A stretch of 64,000 bases of DNA from Luteimonas sp. FCS-9 (GCF_001014645.1 NZ_LASZ01000006.1:62001-126000), one strand, 5' to 3'; shown: positions 11,127 to 20,540, numbered from the stretch's first letter. Program-made: numbers and translations. The notes: generated by a model from the letters alone, not told the origin.

Positions 11127-11348
11127 ATGCTTGCGCCCCAGTTCCGCGATTCCGTGCCTGCCCGCGACGCCACCGACGGCCACAACGTCCACCGCCTGGC
11201 CCGCGCGCACGATGCCCGCGCGCCCGAGCCGATCGAGCTCGACAGCGCCCAACTGCTGCGCGGTCAGCGCGAGCTGCAGATCCGCCACGGCAACGAGGTG
11301 TATCGCCTGCGCCACACCCGCAACGACAAGCTGATCCTGACCAAGTAA
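11127..11348 (+). CDS. hemP: Hemin uptake protein HemP
   Basis: 73 residues. The C-terminal half (LLRGQRELQIRHGN, EVYRLRHTRNDKLILTK) is the HemP family core: a small protein ending LILTK. Starts 9 nt after GAGGAACC. First gene of the heme cluster, behind a Fur box and 136 bp before the receptor. In other proteobacteria HemP promotes expression of the heme receptor; that role here is by homology and position. Confidence 0.93.
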   Translation: MLAPQFRDSVPARDATDGHNVHRLARAHDARAPEPIELDSAQLLRGQRELQIRHGNEVYRLRHTRNDKLILTK

Positions 11349-11484
11349 GCCTGACGCCGCCCGGCGCCGCCGTCCCCCGGCGGCGGCGCCCGCCGCGTCC
11401 ATCGATCTCTCCGGTCGCCCGCCCGCGCGTTCCTCTCCCCGCGCCTGCCAGCCAGCCGTCGTCTTCCACGCACGAGCTCTGCGC

Positions 11485-13761
11485 ATGCGACCCAGCCCGC
11501 TTTCCGTCTCCCTGGCCCTGTGCCTGTCCTTGTCCCCGCTCGCCGCCCTGGCCGCCCCCGACGCCGCCGTCGACGGCGCCGCCGCGCCGGCCGCGGCCGA
11601 ATTCGATCGCGTCGTCGTGACCGCCACGCGCACCGGGCGTGCGATCGCCGACGTGCCCAACACCGTCGACGTGATCGATCGCGCGCGCATGGACACCCTG
11701 CTGGTCCGCGACATCGCCGACCTGTTCCGCTACGAACCCGGCGTGACCGTCGGCCGCAACGTCGGCCGCTTCGGCCTGTCGGACATCCGCATCCGCGGCC
11801 TGGGCGGCAACCGCGTGCGCATACAGACCGACGGCATCGCCGTCTCCGATGCGTTCTCCATCGGCAGCTTCTCCAACGCCAACCGCAACTTCGTCGATCC
11901 CGACACGCTCAAGCGGGTCGAGGTCGTGCGCGGGCCGACCAGCTCGCTGTACGGCTCGGACGCACTCGGCGGCGTGGTCTCGTTCGTCACCAAGGATCCG
12001 TCCGACTACCTGGACGACGGGCGCGACGCGTACTTCGGCTTCAAGCTCGGCGCGACCACCGCCGACGAAGGCCTGTTCGCCAACGCCACCGCCGCGTTCG
12101 GCGGCGAGCGCTGGTCCGGCCTGGTGGCGGTCGGCCACCGCCAGGGCAAGGAGACCGAGACCATGGGCGAAGTCGGTGGCGAGGGCAGCGACCGCACGCA
12201 GGCCAACCCGCAATCGGCCAACGGCCGCAGCGTGCTGGCCAAGGCGGTATTCGCGCCCGATGCGCGCCAGCGCTTCCGGCTGACCGTCGAGGGCAACGAG
12301 GACGACGTCGAGACCGACGTGCTCAGTGCGCATGGCGACGTCGTGATGATGCCCGGCCTGCCGGCGTCCGCGCGCGTGCAGTCGCAGGTCGGCAAGGATC
12401 ACCAGAGCCGCGCGCGGGTGTCGTTCGGGCACGAGATCGTCGGGCTGGAGAGCGGGTTCGCCGACGCGATCGACTGGCAGGTCTATCGGCAGGACAGCGA
12501 GACGCTCCAGCGCACCGAGGAGCGTCGCGCGTCGCTGGTCGGTGGGACCCCGGTCAATCCGACATTGCGGGAGCGCGCCTTCGACTTCGATCAGCGCGAG
12601 TACGGCCTGCAGGCGAACTTCCGCAAGTCGCTGGGACAGCGCGTCGTCCACGACCTGAGCTGGGGGCTCGACCTGTCGCAGTCCGAGACCCGGCAGAAGC
12701 GTGACGGCCGGGCGACCAATCTCGCCACCGGCGCGGTGACCAACGTCATCAGCCCCGACGTCTTCCCGGTGCGCGACTTCCCGATCAGCGACACCACCAA
12801 GGCCGCGCTCTACGTGCAGGACGAGATCGCGTTCGCAGGCGGCGCCTTCCGCCTGGTGCCGGCGGTCCGGGTCGACCACTACCGGCTCGAGCCCGAGGTC
12901 GACACGATCTTCCGCGAGGACAACCCGACCACGCAGGTCGCCGACATCCGCGAGACCCGGGTCTCGCCCAAGCTCGGCGCCGTCTGGCATTTCGCCGACG
13001 CCTGGTCGCTGTTCGGCGGCTATGCCGCGGGTTTTCGCGCGCCGCCGTACAACGACGTCAACATCGGCTTCACCAACTTCGCGTTCGGCTACACCGCCAT
13101 CCCCAACCCCGACCTGCGCCCCGAGACCAGCGACGGCCTGGAACTGGGCCTGCGCTTCGCCGGCCGGTCCGCCTACGCCAGTCTGACCGGCTACTACAAC
13201 GAGTACGACGACTTCATCGAGTCCACGCGCTTCGTGGGGATCGATCCCGACAGCGGGTTGATGGTCTACCAGTCGCAGAATGTCGACGACGCGCGCATCT
13301 GGGGCGTCGAGTTCAAGGGCGGACTGGCGCTCGACGCGCTGGCGCCGGCGCTCGAGGGCTGGTCGCTGCGCGGCGCCGCGGCCTGGTCGCGCGGCGAGGA
13401 CCGCACCACCGGCGATCCGCTGGCCAGCGTCGACCCGCTGACCGGTGCGCTGGGCGTGGCGTTCGACGGCGATACCTGGGGTGCGGAACTGGCGGGCCGC
13501 TTCGCCGGGCGTCGCGACCGTCTGCCGCCGACCAGCACGGCCGTCGGCTACCGGGAGACGCCGGGGCACGCGGTGCTCGACCTCTACGCCCACTGGACGT
13601 TCGCACCGGGCACGACGGTGAACCTCGGCGTGCTCAACCTCGCCGATCGCACGTACTGGCCGGCAGGCAACGTCCCGCTGGTCGCCGCGACCTCGACGAC
13701 CTTCGACCGCTACACCGCGCCGGGCCGCAGCCTCGCGGTCAGCGTCTCGGTCGACTTCTGA
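11485..13761 (+). CDS. TonB-dependent heme/hemoglobin receptor
   Basis: 758-residue outer-membrane receptor of the hemoglobin/transferrin/lactoferrin family. Sec signal peptide (residues 1-23, cleaved after ALA), TonB box FDRVVVTATRT at about 40-50, and a plug domain with IRIRGLGGNRVRIQTDG, VEVVRGPTSSLYGSDALGG. The 22-strand barrel ends in ...AVSVSVDF with terminal Phe, as needed for BAM insertion. HemP upstream and two coupled genes downstream support heme as ligand. Regulated through the Fur box at 11084. Confidence 0.92.
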   Translation: MRPSPLSVSLALCLSLSPLAALAAPDAAVDGAAAPAAAEFDRVVVTATRTGRAIADVPNTVDVIDRARMDTLLVRDIADLFRYEPGVTVGRNVGRFGLSDIRIRGLGGNRVRIQTDGIAVSDAFSIGSFSNANRNFVDPDTLKRVEVVRGPTSSLYGSDALGGVVSFVTKDPSDYLDDGRDAYFGFKLGATTADEGLFANATAAFGGERWSGLVAVGHRQGKETETMGEVGGEGSDRTQANPQSANGRSVLAKAVFAPDARQRFRLTVEGNEDDVETDVLSAHGDVVMMPGLPASARVQSQVGKDHQSRARVSFGHEIVGLESGFADAIDWQVYRQDSETLQRTEERRASLVGGTPVNPTLRERAFDFDQREYGLQANFRKSLGQRVVHDLSWGLDLSQSETRQKRDGRATNLATGAVTNVISPDVFPVRDFPISDTTKAALYVQDEIAFAGGAFRLVPAVRVDHYRLEPEVDTIFREDNPTTQVADIRETRVSPKLGAVWHFADAWSLFGGYAAGFRAPPYNDVNIGFTNFAFGYTAIPNPDLRPETSDGLELGLRFAGRSAYASLTGYYNEYDDFIESTRFVGIDPDSGLMVYQSQNVDDARIWGVEFKGGLALDALAPALEGWSLRGAAAWSRGEDRTTGDPLASVDPLTGALGVAFDGDTWGAELAGRFAGRRDRLPPTSTAVGYRETPGHAVLDLYAHWTFAPGTTVNLGVLNLADRTYWPAGNVPLVAATSTTFDRYTAPGRSLAVSVSVDF

Positions 13762-13763
13762 CC

Positions 13764-14432
13764 ATGGCGCGCGCGGCTGCCGTACTGGAACCGATGTCCG
13801 GGGCCGTCGCCCCGGCGCGGCCGCCGACGGCCGCGCAGCTGGCCACGCTGGGGACGGTGCTGTGCCTGCACCGTCCCGGGACGGCGAGCGAGCTGGGCGG
13901 CTGGTCGCGCGCACGCCGGGTCGAGGCGCACCGCGCGCTCGACGGCGACGGCATGCGCGAGAGCCTGTGGTTCTTCGATGCCGACGACGTCTGCTGCTGG
14001 CAGCTGCACCTGCTTCCCGACAGCGATTTCCTGGGCTGGGAGGCGCTCGCCTCCCGGTTCCCGGTGCGCGCAGAGGCCGTGCAGGGCGGCCTGGCCGAGC
14101 GCCTGTGGCAGGGGCTCGCGCAGCGCCTGCGCGCGGGCGGCTGGCAGGCGAGCGTCCTGCGCTTCCATGCGCTCGCGCACGCCTGCACGACGATCGACGG
14201 CGCGCCGATGCTCGTCGCCAGCCTGGCCGCGATCTCGCCGCTCGGCGGCGACTGCGCGCGCCGTATCGTCCGCGCGCACGGCATCGTGCCGGCCACGGCG
14301 ATCGAGGACCGCGGCGGCCGTCGCGCCGCGGTCGGCCCGGTCGGCGTCCGCGCGATCGATGCCGCCGCGGCCTCCCGGTCCGCACCGGGCGGTCCGATTC
14401 CGTTTCCAACCCGTTCCGGAGAACTCGCATGA
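13764..14432 (+). CDS. Putative hemin transport/handling protein
   Basis: 222 residues, begins 2 bp after the receptor stops and overlaps the next gene by ATGA, so it is tightly coupled to heme uptake. Cytoplasmic: no signal peptide or membrane segment. Features include LWFFDADDVCCWQLHLLPDSDF and RFHALAHACTTIDGAPML with His and Cys residues that could bind heme. It resembles Xanthomonad proteins annotated as hemin transport protein, possibly a short relative of HmuS/HemS-type heme handling. That assignment rests on memory of the family and on context. Confidence 0.65.
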   Translation: MARAAAVLEPMSGAVAPARPPTAAQLATLGTVLCLHRPGTASELGGWSRARRVEAHRALDGDGMRESLWFFDADDVCCWQLHLLPDSDFLGWEALASRFPVRAEAVQGGLAERLWQGLAQRLRAGGWQASVLRFHALAHACTTIDGAPMLVASLAAISPLGGDCARRIVRAHGIVPATAIEDRGGRRAAVGPVGVRAIDAAAASRSAPGGPIPFPTRSGELA

Positions 14433-15376
14433 ATCCGCAAGCCGCCGCCGTGGCGCTCGTCCTGCTGCTGGCCCCGGCCGCCGCACTGGCCGCCACCGCA
14501 ACGCCAGCGCACGATCCGTCCGCCGACCGTACCGCGATCCTCGCCATGCAGGGCGAGTACACGGTGCGCTTCTCGTTCGAGGAAACCGTCGCGCTGGCGC
14601 CGGGCTACGAACGCGTCGCCTCCAAGGACAGCGGCGGCGACGAGGTCGTGATCGTCGTCGAGGATGCGCCCGGCAGGATCGTGCTCCAGCACCTGCTGCT
14701 GGACGTCAAGAGCGGGCACGTGGTCAAGCACTGGCGCCAGGACTGGCACTACGAAGCGCCGACGCGCTGGGAATTCACGGCCGACCAGACCTGGCAGCGC
14801 CGCGAGGTACCCGCCGAACTCGTCCGCGGCGGCTGGACGCAGTGCGTCTACGAGGTCAGCGACGCCCCGCGCTACTGCGGCACCGGGCGCTGGGTGCATG
14901 CCGACGGCATCTCGACCTGGACGTCCGACGCCGGCTGGCGCCCGCTGCCGCGCCGCGAGCACACCACGCGCAGCGACTACAACGCACTGGGCGCGATCAA
15001 CCGGCACACGATCGTGCCCGGCGGCTGGACCCACGAGCAGGACAACACCAAGGCCGTGCGCGACGCGCAGGGCCGGACGACCGCCCGGCTGGTGCGCGAG
15101 TTCGGCTTCAACGACTACGTGAAGACCACGGCGATCGATTTCTCGCCCGCCTACGCCTACTGGACGGCGACGCAGGCCTACTGGGCGCGCGTGCGTGCGC
15201 GCTGGGAGGCGCGCCTGGCCGCCCCCGACGGCGTGCGTCTGAAGACGAAGATCGACGGCATGGCCCTGATCGTGCCGCTGTTCGAGCAGGCCCAGACGGT
15301 GCAGGACGGCGGCACCGTGACCGACGCGCAGATCGACGCGGCCTTCGATGCCTGGGTGACGACCGCCGCGCCGTAG
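14429..15376 (+). CDS. Secreted DUF6607 family protein of the heme cluster
   Basis: 315 residues with a Sec signal peptide (residues 1-22, ending ALAA). Mature protein is rich in Trp and Tyr: HWRQDWHYEAPTRWEF, PRYCGTGRWVHADGISTW, YAYWTATQAYWARV. It looks like the DUF6607 family that accompanies heme/iron receptors in Xanthomonadaceae. Start overlaps the preceding stop (ATGA). Periplasmic location is predicted; function unknown. Only two Cys residues are visible in the mature region (in TQCVYEV and PRYCGTG). Confidence 0.72.
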   Translation: MNPQAAAVALVLLLAPAAALAATATPAHDPSADRTAILAMQGEYTVRFSFEETVALAPGYERVASKDSGGDEVVIVVEDAPGRIVLQHLLLDVKSGHVVKHWRQDWHYEAPTRWEFTADQTWQRREVPAELVRGGWTQCVYEVSDAPRYCGTGRWVHADGISTWTSDAGWRPLPRREHTTRSDYNALGAINRHTIVPGGWTHEQDNTKAVRDAQGRTTARLVREFGFNDYVKTTAIDFSPAYAYWTATQAYWARVRARWEARLAAPDGVRLKTKIDGMALIVPLFEQAQTVQDGGTVTDAQIDAAFDAWVTTAAP

Positions 15377-15486
15377 CCCGGCCGGCCCCGGTCGCAGCGT
15401 CCCCGGCCTTCCGGCCCGGGGGCACGGCGCCGGCCGCCCTCCGGAGGTCGGGCCGGCGCGCGACCGTGCGTCGCGGTGGGCCGTCC

Positions 15487-15492
15487 TATACT
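15487..15492 (+). promoter_or_regulatory. Candidate -10 element of the SPFH gene
   Basis: TATACT, 43 bp before the start codon. No good -35 hexamer is seen at the usual distance. Confidence 0.3.
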
Positions 15493-15534
15493 CCGGCCAT
15501 CGCGGGTGTCCGCGGATCGAAAAGGGGAAGACGC

Positions 15535-16497
15535 ATGGGAACGGGACTGTTTCTGGCGGTGGTGCTCGCAGTCGCCGGCGTGATCGTGCTGTTCAAGACG
15601 GTGCGGATGGTGCCGCAGGGCTACGAGTGGACCGTCGAGCGCTTCGGCAAGTACACCCATTCGATGGCGCCGGGCCTGCACTTCCTGATCCCGATCGTCT
15701 ACGGCGTCGGGCGCAAGATCAACATGATGGAGCAGGTGCTCGACGTGCCCAGCCAGGACGTCATCACCAAGGACAATGCCGTCGTGCGCGTGGACGGTGT
15801 GGTGTTCTTCCAGGTGCTCGACGCGGCCAAGGCGGCCTACGAGGTCTCGAACCTGGAGATCGCGACGATCGCGCTGGTGCAGACCAACATCCGTACGGTC
15901 ATCGGCTCGATGGACCTCGACGAGTCGCTGAGCAACCGCGAGACGATCAACGCGCAGCTGCTCAACGTCGTCGACCACGCGACCAATCCCTGGGGCATCA
16001 AGGTCACGCGCATCGAGATCCGCGACATCCAGCCGCCGCGCGATCTGGTCGACTCGATGGCGCGCCAGATGAAGGCCGAGCGCGAACGCCGCGCGGTGAT
16101 CCTCGAGGCCGAGGGCCACCGGCAGTCGGAGATCCTGCGCGCCGAGGGCGACAAGCAGGCCGCGATCCTGCAGGCCGAAGGCCAGAAGGAGGCCGCGTTC
16201 CGTGAGGCCGAGGCGCGCGAGCGCCTGGCCGAGGCCGAGGCCAAGGCGACGGAGATGGTGTCCAACGCGATCGCCAACGGCGACGTGCAGGCGATCAACT
16301 ACTTCGTCGCGCAGAAGTACGTCGAGGCGTTCGAGAAGCTCGCCACCGCGCCGAACCAGAAGTTCGTGCTGATGCCGATGGAGACCAGCGGCATCATCGG
16401 CTCGATCGCCGGCATCGGCGAACTGGCGAAGGAGGCGCTGGGCCAGAAGTCGCCGTCGCGCCCGCCGGTGCAGGCGCCGCCGCGCGGCGGGCTCTGA
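15535..16497 (+). CDS. qmcA: SPFH/Band 7 membrane protein (QmcA-like)
   Basis: 320 residues. One N-terminal membrane segment (residues ~4-22), then a Band 7/SPFH domain (VRMVPQGYEWTVERFGKY, LDVPSQDVITKDNAVVRVDGV), then an Ala/Glu-rich coiled coil (about 180-255, repeated EAEG units) that drives oligomerisation. Starts after GGGGAAG. It is followed 1 bp later by an NfeD gene, the classical stomatin-operon pairing. Likely a membrane-microdomain scaffold or protease regulator in the inner membrane. Confidence 0.92.
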   Translation: MGTGLFLAVVLAVAGVIVLFKTVRMVPQGYEWTVERFGKYTHSMAPGLHFLIPIVYGVGRKINMMEQVLDVPSQDVITKDNAVVRVDGVVFFQVLDAAKAAYEVSNLEIATIALVQTNIRTVIGSMDLDESLSNRETINAQLLNVVDHATNPWGIKVTRIEIRDIQPPRDLVDSMARQMKAERERRAVILEAEGHRQSEILRAEGDKQAAILQAEGQKEAAFREAEARERLAEAEAKATEMVSNAIANGDVQAINYFVAQKYVEAFEKLATAPNQKFVLMPMETSGIIGSIAGIGELAKEALGQKSPSRPPVQAPPRGGL

Positions 16498-16498
16498 C

Positions 16499-16939
16499 AT
16501 GGACTGGCTGCGCGCGGACGTCGTCGGCTGGGCCGCGGTCGCGCTGCTGCTGATGGCGGCCGAGACGCTGGCGCCCGGCGCGTTCCTGCTGTGGATGGGG
16601 TTCGCGGCCGCGGCGGTGTTCGTCGTCGCGCTGCTGGTGCCCGGCCTGGCGCTGCTGGCGCAGGTCGCGCTGTTCGTCGTGCTCAGCTTCGTGTCGGTGC
16701 TGGTGTACCGCAAGTGGTTCCGCCAGCGCGAGCGCCAGAGCGACCATCCCACGCTCAACCGGCGCGCGTCCCAGCACATGGGCCGTGTCGTGCCGCTCGA
16801 CCAGGCGATCGTCGCCGGCCGCGGCCGGGTGAAGATCGGCGACGCGTTCTGGGTCGTCGAGGGCGTGGACCTGCCGGCCGGCGCGCCGGTGCGCATCGTC
16901 GGCACCGACGGCGTGAACCTGCACGTCGAGCCCGCCTGA
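16499..16939 (+). CDS. NfeD-like membrane protein
   Basis: 146 residues. Two to three hydrophobic segments (about 9-65), a basic loop YRKWFRQRERQ, then a small beta-rich OB-fold domain (about 85-146: GRVVPLDQAIVAGRGRVKIGD). This is the short NfeD form without the ClpP-class protease domain. Coupled to the SPFH gene; NfeD proteins act with stomatins. Confidence 0.9.
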   Translation: MDWLRADVVGWAAVALLLMAAETLAPGAFLLWMGFAAAAVFVVALLVPGLALLAQVALFVVLSFVSVLVYRKWFRQRERQSDHPTLNRRASQHMGRVVPLDQAIVAGRGRVKIGDAFWVVEGVDLPAGAPVRIVGTDGVNLHVEPA

Positions 16940-17033
16940 CCCTGCCTGCCAGCGCGCGCGCAGCGGCCGCCAGGGCCCGGTCGGTACCGCCGACCTGCGA
17001 TAATGCCGGCTTTCCGCAGGAGAGCCGGCCGCC

Positions 17034-18131
17034 ATGACCCAGAAGACCATCCTCAACGCATCGCACCGCGCGCTGGGGGCGCGCATGGTCGACTTCGGCG
17101 GCTGGGACATGCCGCTCAACTACGGCTCGCAGATCGAGGAGCACCATCACGTGCGCCGCGACGCCGGCATGTTCGACGTCAGCCACATGACCGTCGTCGA
17201 TCTGCGCGGCGCGCAGACCCGCACGTTCCTGCGCCAGCTCGTCGCCAACTCGGTCGACAAGCTCAAGGTGCCGGGCAAGGCGCTCTACACCTGCATGCTC
17301 ACGCCCGAGGGCGGGATCATCGACGACCTGATCGTCTACTTCATGGCCGACGACTGGTTCCGCCTGGTCGTCAATGCCGCGACCCGCGACAAGGACCTGG
17401 CGTGGATCCAGGCGCAGGCCGCCGGGTTCGAGGTCGAGGTGACCGAGCGCCCGGAGCTGGCGATGATCGCGGTGCAGGGCCCCCAGGCGCGCGCCAAGGT
17501 CGCCGAGGTCGTCGGCGAGGTCGATGCGCTGGTGCTCGGCAAGCTCGGCCGCTTCGCCGCCGCCGAGCTCGAGGCCACGCCGTTCGGCGACCTGTTCGTC
17601 GCACGCACCGGCTACACCGGCGAGGACGGCTTCGAGATCGTCGTGCACGAGCGCCATGCGGTCGCGCTGTGGGACGCGCTGCACGCCGCGGGCGTCGCGC
17701 CGGCCGGCCTGGGCGCGCGCGACACGCTGCGGCTGGAGGCGGGCCTGGCGCTGTACGGCCAGGACATGGACGAGACGGTGTCGCCGTACGAGGCCGCGCT
17801 CGGCTGGACGGTCGCCCTCGACGAGGGCCGGGCGTTCAACGGCCGGGCGCTGCTCGAGCGCCACAGCGCCGGCGCGCCGCGGCAGATGATCGGCCTAGTC
17901 ATGGACGACAAGGGCGTGCTGCGTCACGGCCAGACGGTGACCACCGCCAACGGCCAGGGCGAGATCCTGTCGGGTACGTTCTCGCCGACGATCGGCAAGG
18001 CGATCGCGTTCGCGCGCGTGCCGGCCGGCGAGCCGGGCGAGGTGACCGTCGACATCCGCGGCCGACAGGTGCCGGTGCGCGTCGTCGCGTTCCCGTTCGT
18101 GCGCAACGGCCGGGTCGCCGACGGCATCTGA
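17034..18131 (+). CDS. gcvT: Glycine cleavage system T protein (aminomethyltransferase)
   Basis: 365 residues, normal length. Transfers the methylene group from the aminomethyl-lipoyl H protein to tetrahydrofolate and releases ammonia. Conserved stretches: [55 protein letters not shown] and [14 protein letters not shown]. Followed 68 bp later by gcvH; gcvP is not in the window. The 94 bp leader is too short for the usual tandem glycine riboswitch and shows no aptamer. Confidence 0.97.
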   Translation: MTQKTILNASHRALGARMVDFGGWDMPLNYGSQIEEHHHVRRDAGMFDVSHMTVVDLRGAQTRTFLRQLVANSVDKLKVPGKALYTCMLTPEGGIIDDLIVYFMADDWFRLVVNAATRDKDLAWIQAQAAGFEVEVTERPELAMIAVQGPQARAKVAEVVGEVDALVLGKLGRFAAAELEATPFGDLFVARTGYTGEDGFEIVVHERHAVALWDALHAAGVAPAGLGARDTLRLEAGLALYGQDMDETVSPYEAALGWTVALDEGRAFNGRALLERHSAGAPRQMIGLVMDDKGVLRHGQTVTTANGQGEILSGTFSPTIGKAIAFARVPAGEPGEVTVDIRGRQVPVRVVAFPFVRNGRVADGI

Positions 18132-18199
18132 TGCGACCCTCGGGCGTTGGCTTACACTAGCGCCCACTTTCCCGCCCTCACGTCCTACCGGAGCCGACA

Positions 18200-18595
18200 A
18201 TGAGCGAAATCCCTGGCGACCTGAAGTTCCTGAAGTCCCACGAATGGGTCCGTGTCGAAGGCGACGGCAAGGTCACCGTCGGCATCTCCGACCACGCCCA
18301 GGGCCTGCTCGGCGACCTGGTCTACGTCGAACTGCCGACCGTGGGCGACACCGTCGAGGCCGGCAACGGCGTCGCGGTCGTCGAGTCGGTCAAGGCCGCC
18401 TCCGACGTCTACGCCCCGGTGTCGGGCACGATCGCGGCGGTCAACGCCTCGCTCGCCGACAAGCCCGAGACCATCAACGAGGACGCGTTCGGCGAGGGCT
18501 GGCTGTTCGTCATCGAGCTCGACGATCCCGACCAGCTCGCCGAGCTGCTGTCGCCCGACGACTACGCCGAACTGCTGGAGGAGGAAGGCGACTGA
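18200..18595 (+). CDS. gcvH: Glycine cleavage system H protein
   Basis: 131 residues. Lipoyl-carrier protein shuttling the aminomethyl group between GcvP, GcvT and GcvL. The lipoylation motif [12 protein letters not shown] has the target Lys65, and the C-terminal WLFVIEL and ELLEEEGD stretches are typical. A TACACT element at 18153 suggests it may have its own promoter besides read-through from gcvT. An excellent terminator follows. Confidence 0.97.
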   Translation: MSEIPGDLKFLKSHEWVRVEGDGKVTVGISDHAQGLLGDLVYVELPTVGDTVEAGNGVAVVESVKAASDVYAPVSGTIAAVNASLADKPETINEDAFGEGWLFVIELDDPDQLAELLSPDDYAELLEEEGD

Positions 18596-18620
18596 CCCGC
18601 CTCCGATCCGAGGTTCCCGA

Positions 18621-18649
18621 AGCGCGCCCGAGAGGGCGCGCTTTTTTTT
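18621..18649 (+). terminator. Intrinsic terminator of gcvTH
   Basis: 9-bp stem AGCGCGCCC/GGGCGCGCT with GAGA loop followed by a run of eight T, 26 bp after the gcvH stop. Textbook rho-independent terminator. Confidence 0.93.
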
Positions 18650-19595
18650 GTTCTTCGCCGAAGTCAGGGGAAACCTGCTTCTGCTCGCTCGATCCGGCGC
18701 TCGTCTCCGGAGCGCGTGCCGCACTTGTACAGCGTCGCCCGCTTTTCGACCCGTCCTCGCACCCGTGTCCAGCGCCTGCCGGGGACCGTGACCACCAAGC
18801 GGATATCGGGCCGCGACTGGGCGCGGTCCCCGGCGGGCGCCCACGACCGACCGCTCGTGCACGCATTCGCCCACAGCCTCTTTCCGGACGTCGCGCGCGC
18901 TGTCGCCGTCTTCGATGTCGGGAAAGAAAGGCCTCCGTGCGTCAGACTGCCGCCCTCCGCGATGGAACCTCCCGTTCCCGTAATCGGCATAGGCACGTCT
19001 TTCAGCTGCGCCGAAGTGCGGGGACGGGACGCGTCGCGCAGGACGCTCGTTTCTGACGACGGGATCGCGCGACTGCCGACATCGGCGACGCAGCGCACGT
19101 GACCGATACAGGAACGCGTCCCGCACGATGCGTGTCGCCGATCCGCCGGCGGGCATCGGAACGACGACGCGTCTTCCGGCAGCGCATCCCGCTCGTCGCC
19201 CGTCGAGGTGCTCCTGTCCGACTGCGGGCGTTCGACGACGATGTCGTCAAAGGCATCGCATCGACGCGTTGGCGTGCCGGATACGCCGCGCACTTTTCGC
19301 GCAAACCCATGTTGCGATGTCGCATCCGCGCATCCGCGTGCTCGGCGCGTTCACCGGCCGGTCGGCGCGGTGATGGTTTTTTCACCATGCCCGCGTGCGC
19401 GGTTTTCGACCGCCGCGCGGGCATCGATGCACGTGCCGCGTCGCGTCGGGAGTGCTTGTTTCAAGCACTTTCGTCGCATCGCATGAGTGCGCACGCGATG
19501 CGCGTCGTCGATGGCGTCGAGGGCCGCGGCGATCCCGGCGCGCGTCGCGTGCGATGGCGGCCCGAAACGACGCACGGCAAAACCATGTCCGCCTG
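18650..19595. other. Gene-free stretch between gcvH and the histone promoter
   Basis: About 950 bp with no convincing gene on either strand. Open frames exist (for example minus 18664-19293 and plus 19099-19599) but their translations are Arg/Ser/Thr-rich, lack any family-like motif and change frame between overlapping candidates, as expected for GC-rich non-coding DNA. It is richer in CGACG-type short motifs and in A/T runs (a GGTTTTTTCACC run near 19373-19386) than its neighbours. It is unusually long for this genome, where gaps are mostly under 200 bp. No RNA family recognised. Confidence 0.55.
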
Positions 19596-19624
19596 TTGAC
19601 AGTGGAAAAAACCGTGATTAGGTT
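19596..19624 (+). promoter_or_regulatory. Sigma-70 type promoter of the histone gene
   Basis: TTGACA, 17-bp spacer containing an A6 run, then TAGGTT. The -35 is a perfect consensus and the A-tract is typical of UP/curved strong promoters. Transcription would start near 19631, giving a leader of about 320 nt. Confidence 0.6.
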
Positions 19625-19630
19625 TCGCGG

Positions 19631-19951
19631 CAACAGACGCCCGCCATCGAACGAGTGAGCCGAGCCCCGACCACAACGCGCAGCACAACTCGGAACTCCG
19701 CCAGGAACATCACAAGGTGGATGCGGGCAGCATCTCCGCCGCAAACCCCGACATCGAATCCGGCATCCCGTCGCGCGCGACGCGGATGCCTTCGCATCAC
19801 CGGGATGCTGTCGCACGCGCGACGACCTTCCGATCGAATCCGTCCCGATGCGCTGGGCGCGTCGACGGGTGCACGCGGGTCCGACTCCCGCGCGCCGTTT
19901 TGAGTACTGGGCAGCTGTACATGCAAGTCCACTGACGAGGAGAGCCATCCC
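19631..19951 (+). other. Long 5' leader of the histone-like gene
   Basis: About 320 nt between the predicted start site and the coding sequence, unusually long for this genome. Contains a 6-bp stem hairpin (19874-19892) and inverted GCGCGACG/CGCATCG-type short repeats, but no recognised riboswitch or small RNA. Ends with GAGGAGAG as ribosome binding site about 10 nt before the ATG. Post-transcriptional control is inference from its length. Confidence 0.4.
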
Positions 19952-20464
19952 ATGGCCACGAAGAAAGCTGCAAAGAAAACCACCGCCAAGAAGGCGGCCA
20001 AGAAGACCGTGCGCAAGTCCGCTGCCAAGAAGGCCGAGAGCAAGGCCAGCAAGGCGACGAAGAAGGTCGCCAAGACGGCCAAGAAGGCGACGAAGAAGGT
20101 CGCGAAGAAGGCCACCAAGAAGACTGCCAAGAAGGCTGCGACCAAGAAGTCGGCCACCAAGAAGGCGACCAAGAAGTCCGCGACCAAGAAGGCTGCGAAG
20201 AAGGCCACCAAGAAGACCGCCAAGAAGTCGGCCACCCGCAAGAGCGCCACCAAGAAGACCGCCACCCGCAAGGCCGCGACGAAGAAGGCCGCGACCAGGA
20301 AGACCGCGGCGAAGAAGGCGACCAAGAAGACCGCGAAGAAGGCAGCTGCCCGCAAGACCACGAAGACGGCGGCCAAGAAGGCGCCGGCCAAGCGTGCCCC
20401 CGCCAAGCGCGCCAAGAAGAGCGCGCCGGTCGTCATTCCGACGACGCCGACGCCGCTGATCTGA
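19952..20464 (+). CDS. Lysine-rich H1-like histone protein
   Basis: 170 residues, almost wholly built from degenerate A-T-K-K repeats ([18 protein letters not shown]..., [12 protein letters not shown]), ending in a non-basic tail [13 protein letters not shown]. Very high Lys and Ala, no acidic stretch and no globular domain, as in eukaryotic H1 C-terminal tails and bacterial AlgP/HctB-type proteins. Expected to bind and compact DNA in the nucleoid by charge. Has a consensus promoter, a long leader and a strong terminator, consistent with high and regulated expression. The Lys-rich low complexity makes orthology hard to assign. Confidence 0.9.
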   Translation: MATKKAAKKTTAKKAAKKTVRKSAAKKAESKASKATKKVAKTAKKATKKVAKKATKKTAKKAATKKSATKKATKKSATKKAAKKATKKTAKKSATRKSATKKTATRKAATKKAATRKTAAKKATKKTAKKAAARKTTKTAAKKAPAKRAPAKRAKKSAPVVIPTTPTPLI

Positions 20465-20490
20465 CCGACGGCCTTCCGGCCGTCTCCGGA

Positions 20491-20533
20491 AAACTCTTCC
20501 TCCGCATGCCCAGGCGGAGGAGGAGTTTTTTTT
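20491..20533 (+). terminator. Intrinsic terminator of the histone gene
   Basis: Stem CTCTTCCTCCGC / GCGGAGGAGGAG (one mismatch) with an 8-nt loop, followed by eight or nine T. Lies 27 bp after the stop. Confidence 0.92.
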
Positions 20534-20540
20534 GGCGGGC

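Noticed and set aside
9874-14562. 1562-codon minus-strand open frame opposite the aldo/keto reductase and heme genes
   Set aside because: Antisense shadow; the + strand genes are fixed by clear families, and the minus translation is low-complexity Arg/Ala/Gly.
16940-17033. Glycine riboswitch before gcvT
   Set aside because: The leader is only 94 bp, no tandem aptamer or expression platform is visible; a simple -10-like CGATAAT is present.
18664-19599. Open frames in the gene-free stretch (minus 18664-19293, plus 19099-19599)
   Set aside because: Translations are Arg/Ser/Thr-rich with no family motif and lack ribosome sites; GC-rich DNA gives long open frames by chance.
19874-19892. tRNA T-arm-like hairpin CGCGGG-TCCGACT-CCCGCG in the histone leader
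   Set aside because: Loop differs from the TTCGAAT form (position 55 is C), no matching acceptor, D- or anticodon arms lie upstream; a simple hairpin.
19952-20464. Tandem-repeat or CRISPR-like array
   Set aside because: The AAGAAG-rich repeats are in frame and encode the Lys-rich histone protein; there are no spacers.
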